Assembly: GCA_049649525.1 (NCBI GenBank)
Contig: JBARZE010000007.1
Span: 186,001 to 250,000, forward strand
From: JAAURB01 sp049649525
Lineage (GTDB): Bacteria > Cyanobacteriota > Cyanobacteriia > Cyanobacteriales > Microcoleaceae
DNA length: 64,000 bases
Direction: 5' to 3'
Positions 62,243 through 64,000 of this stretch are shown one piece after another (the stretch's first letter is position 1; each line of letters begins with the position of its first letter). Below the pieces are notes generated by a model. It was not told where the DNA came from. It did no database searches and saw nothing but the letters and a program-made list of their open reading frames with translations. Made by a program: the position numbers and the translations under genes.

Positions 62243-63511
62243 TTATTCTATAGTAAAAAAATATCCGAGTAAATATAACGAACCACATAATACAGTTAAT
62301 TCATGTTCACCAGAAAAAGCGATATCTAAGGCATCCTTTAAATCGGGATAACATTTAACTTGTGCTAGCTCTGGACAAATTTGTAAGGCTAATTTAGCCA
62401 GGTTTTTAGGTTTGGCTGAACTATGATCGGGTACAGGAACTAAATATAAATGATCGCCCGGTTGTAATAATGCTTGAAAAATATCAACATGATCTTTAGT
62501 CGATAACATTCCCATCACCCAACTAACAGATTGATGAGGAATCGTATCAATATATTGACGTAAAACTGCAGCCGCTGCTGGGTTATGAGCGCCATCAATT
62601 AATAACTGATTGTTTCGCCATTGTGTCCATTGAATGCGTCCTAACCACTCCGTATTTTTCATGCCTTGCCAAATCGCATCTGCTGAAATTTGCCAGCCTT
62701 GCTGTTGTATATTTTTTAAAGTGGCGATGGCGATCGCTGAATTTGATTGTTGAATATTTCCCTGTAAAGATAAAGGGTATTCTATCCCTTGATAAATAGC
62801 AGTGGTGAGTGTTTGATCTTGAGATTTGATTGTTGCGGGTTTCACCCAAGTGACTGGACAATTCAAAGCTTCAATTCGCTGTTTCACAACTGCTTTGGCG
62901 GAGTCGGGAAGTTGTCCAATCATAGCCGGACATCCGGGTTTAAGAATTCCCGCTTTTTCTCCTGCAATATCAGCCACTGTCGGCCCCAAACGTTGCCAAT
63001 GTTCTAAACTAATAGAAGTAATCACTGTGACCAGTGGATGATCGCAAACATTGGTTGCATCTAAGCGTCCTCCTAAACCGACTTCAATCACCGCAATATC
63101 GACTTGTTGCTGTGCAAAATAGAGCCATGCTGCGGCTGTAATCACTTCAAATTGAGTCGGAGAAGGTTCATCCGGTGAAATGGCGGCTTCAACTTGTTGT
63201 AAAATATTAATTAAATCTGAGGCTAAAATCGGTTTTTGATTCAGACAAATTCGTTCTGTCCAATCGACTAAGTGAGGTGAAGTATAACGTCCCACCCGAT
63301 AGCCGGCTGCGGTTAAAACAGAAGATAAATAAGCACAAACTGAACCTTTACCATTAGTCCCGGCTACATGAATAATCGGAACTTGATGATGAGGATTTCC
63401 TAGATTAGCGAGTAATTGATTAATTCGTTCTAAGCCTAAATGAACACCAAAGCGCTGATAGCGTTCTAGAAAAGTGTTAATCGTATTAATAATGTATGGA
63501 TGATTAGTCAT
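62243..63511 (-). CDS. folC: Folylpolyglutamate / dihydrofolate synthase
   Basis: A 422-residue Mur-ligase-type enzyme that adds glutamate to dihydropteroate and folates. The P-loop is VAGTNGKGSVCAYL; the substrate and ATP region includes RYTSPHLVDWTERI, and EVGLGGRLDATN is the folylpoly-gamma-glutamate synthetase signature. The lid-proximal DGAHNPAA motif lies in the C-terminal domain. Length is normal. It starts with ATG; the upstream gene on this strand is a small conserved-looking protein about 120 bases away. Confidence 0.96.
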   Translation of the reverse strand: MTNHPYIINTINTFLERYQRFGVHLGLERINQLLANLGNPHHQVPIIHVAGTNGKGSVCAYLSSVLTAAGYRVGRYTSPHLVDWTERICLNQKPILASDLINILQQVEAAISPDEPSPTQFEVITAAAWLYFAQQQVDIAVIEVGLGGRLDATNVCDHPLVTVITSISLEHWQRLGPTVADIAGEKAGILKPGCPAMIGQLPDSAKAVVKQRIEALNCPVTWVKPATIKSQDQTLTTAIYQGIEYPLSLQGNIQQSNSAIAIATLKNIQQQGWQISADAIWQGMKNTEWLGRIQWTQWRNNQLLIDGAHNPAAAAVLRQYIDTIPHQSVSWVMGMLSTKDHVDIFQALLQPGDHLYLVPVPDHSSAKPKNLAKLALQICPELAQVKCYPDLKDALDIAFSGEHELTVLCGSLYLLGYFFTIE

Positions 63512-63634
63512 TTCTGATAGCTAAAGTGACAGACTCTCAAGATTAATCAAAGAGAGTTATTTAAGATATAAGCCGACACTAACTACCCACCACCCTACCC
63601 GCTATTGCCCTATTAAAAACTAATAAATCACAGA

Positions 63635-63940
63635 TTAATCGCTCTCTTGGTTCATTTTAGCCAATACAGATTGCAATCTCGCACGAGGAATATAGGGCCA
63701 TCCTCCCTCTGTTTCAATTTCCTTGAGTAAATGATAGAGTTGCTGACGATTTTGGGGCAAAACCTCTTGAAATAAGCCCTCACGGATCTGTCGATGGCTA
63801 GATTCTAAGGTTCGGAGGATTTTTAACAGTGCCACACCGTTTCCTTGCGCCCCCGAGGCGATGGCAGAAATCTTTTGTTGCAGTAATTCTAACTCCGATT
63901 GTAATGTTTCAAGGTCGAAATCTACATTATTCTCACTCAT
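63635..63940 (-). CDS. Small helical protein, unknown function
   Basis: A 101-residue acidic protein, mostly helical: FDLETLQSELELLQQKISAI, then KILRTLESSHRQIREGLFQE and EGGWPYIPRARLQSVLAKMN. The aromatic GGWPYIPR block suggests a conserved small cyanobacterial family, but I do not recognise it. The ATG at MSENNVDFDL is used; an upstream ATG 14 codons earlier is also open near the window edge. Confidence 0.6.
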   Translation of the reverse strand: MSENNVDFDLETLQSELELLQQKISAIASGAQGNGVALLKILRTLESSHRQIREGLFQEVLPQNRQQLYHLLKEIETEGGWPYIPRARLQSVLAKMNQESD

Positions 63941-64000
63941 GGTTTCGTCTAATCGCACAAAGGGAACAATCAACACTCTCACAGGAATTGAAGAAGCATC

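Noticed and set aside
1..64000. CRISPR arrays
   Set aside because: No evenly spaced direct repeats of 25-40 bases with unique spacers; the only tandem arrays are the heptamer run and protein-coding repeats.

Overview
This AT-rich window comes from a cyanobacterium, most likely a filamentous (oscillatorialean) one. The lineage call rests on many GCGATCGC (HIP1) octamers and on cyanobacterium-specific genes: the alkane pair ado-aar, proton-extrusion gene pxcA, DUF3038, DUF4278, the LpxB-related TIGR03492 family and a putative Dnd-associated protein 4. The genus is inference only. I see no rRNA operon, CRISPR array, prophage or intact insertion sequence. One tRNA is present, read as tRNA-Ile(CAU).

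Layout. 0-9.7 kb: a CBS/GGDEF signalling protein, a DASH-type cryptochrome/photolyase, a small putative Dnd-associated protein with no dnd genes nearby, a CNNM/HlyC-type membrane protein, an anchored hypothetical, the tRNA, pxcA, a DUF2064 transferase and a sugar-ABC permease. 9.7-13.6 kb: a long structured-looking leader, ado, a hairpin/T-run, aar, and convergently the LpxB-like gene. 13.6-20.3 kb is the most accessory-looking part: a six-helix membrane protein lies between the LpxB-like gene and a decayed copy of that gene's 5' end, followed by two secreted proteins sharing a two-cysteine module, a HicB/HicA pair, a flavin disulfide reductase and a PEP-CTERM GDSL esterase. 20.3-32 kb: an orphan ATP-grasp ligase, mfd, a Uma2-family protein and a four-gene sensory block (hybrid kinase, response regulator, Crp/Fnr regulator, PAS/GAF kinase).

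32-43 kb: two RTX (Ca-binding repeat) proteins without secretion genes, a roughly 1,040-residue membrane protein built from about seven copies of a ~100-residue helical repeat, a coiled-coil protein, a YihY/BrkB protein and a DUF4278 protein. 43-50.7 kb: a 1,885-residue kinase/AAA/GAF/PAS/nucleotidyl-cyclase fusion, a membrane hydrolase-like protein, thioredoxin and fabG. 50.7-58 kb: two paralogous family-5 substrate-binding lipoproteins flanking an MscS-type channel, a universal stress protein and an OppB/DppB permease. 58-64 kb: apt, DUF3038, a copper-chaperone-like protein, a clearly decayed isochorismatase gene, an amino-acid-type ABC ATPase, a serine-acetyltransferase-like protein, folC and a small conserved-looking protein.

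How genes work together. AAR and ADO convert fatty acyl-ACP to aldehyde and then alkane. The oligopeptide lipoproteins, channel and permease are probably functionally linked, although no DppC/D/F is visible. The sensory block may form one signalling unit. I found no unmistakable new multi-gene system. The best leads are the repeat-built membrane protein, the leader and attenuator-like hairpin around ado/aar, the lipoprotein-MscS-lipoprotein arrangement, the kinase-to-cyclase fusion, and the flanking duplication around the six-helix membrane protein.
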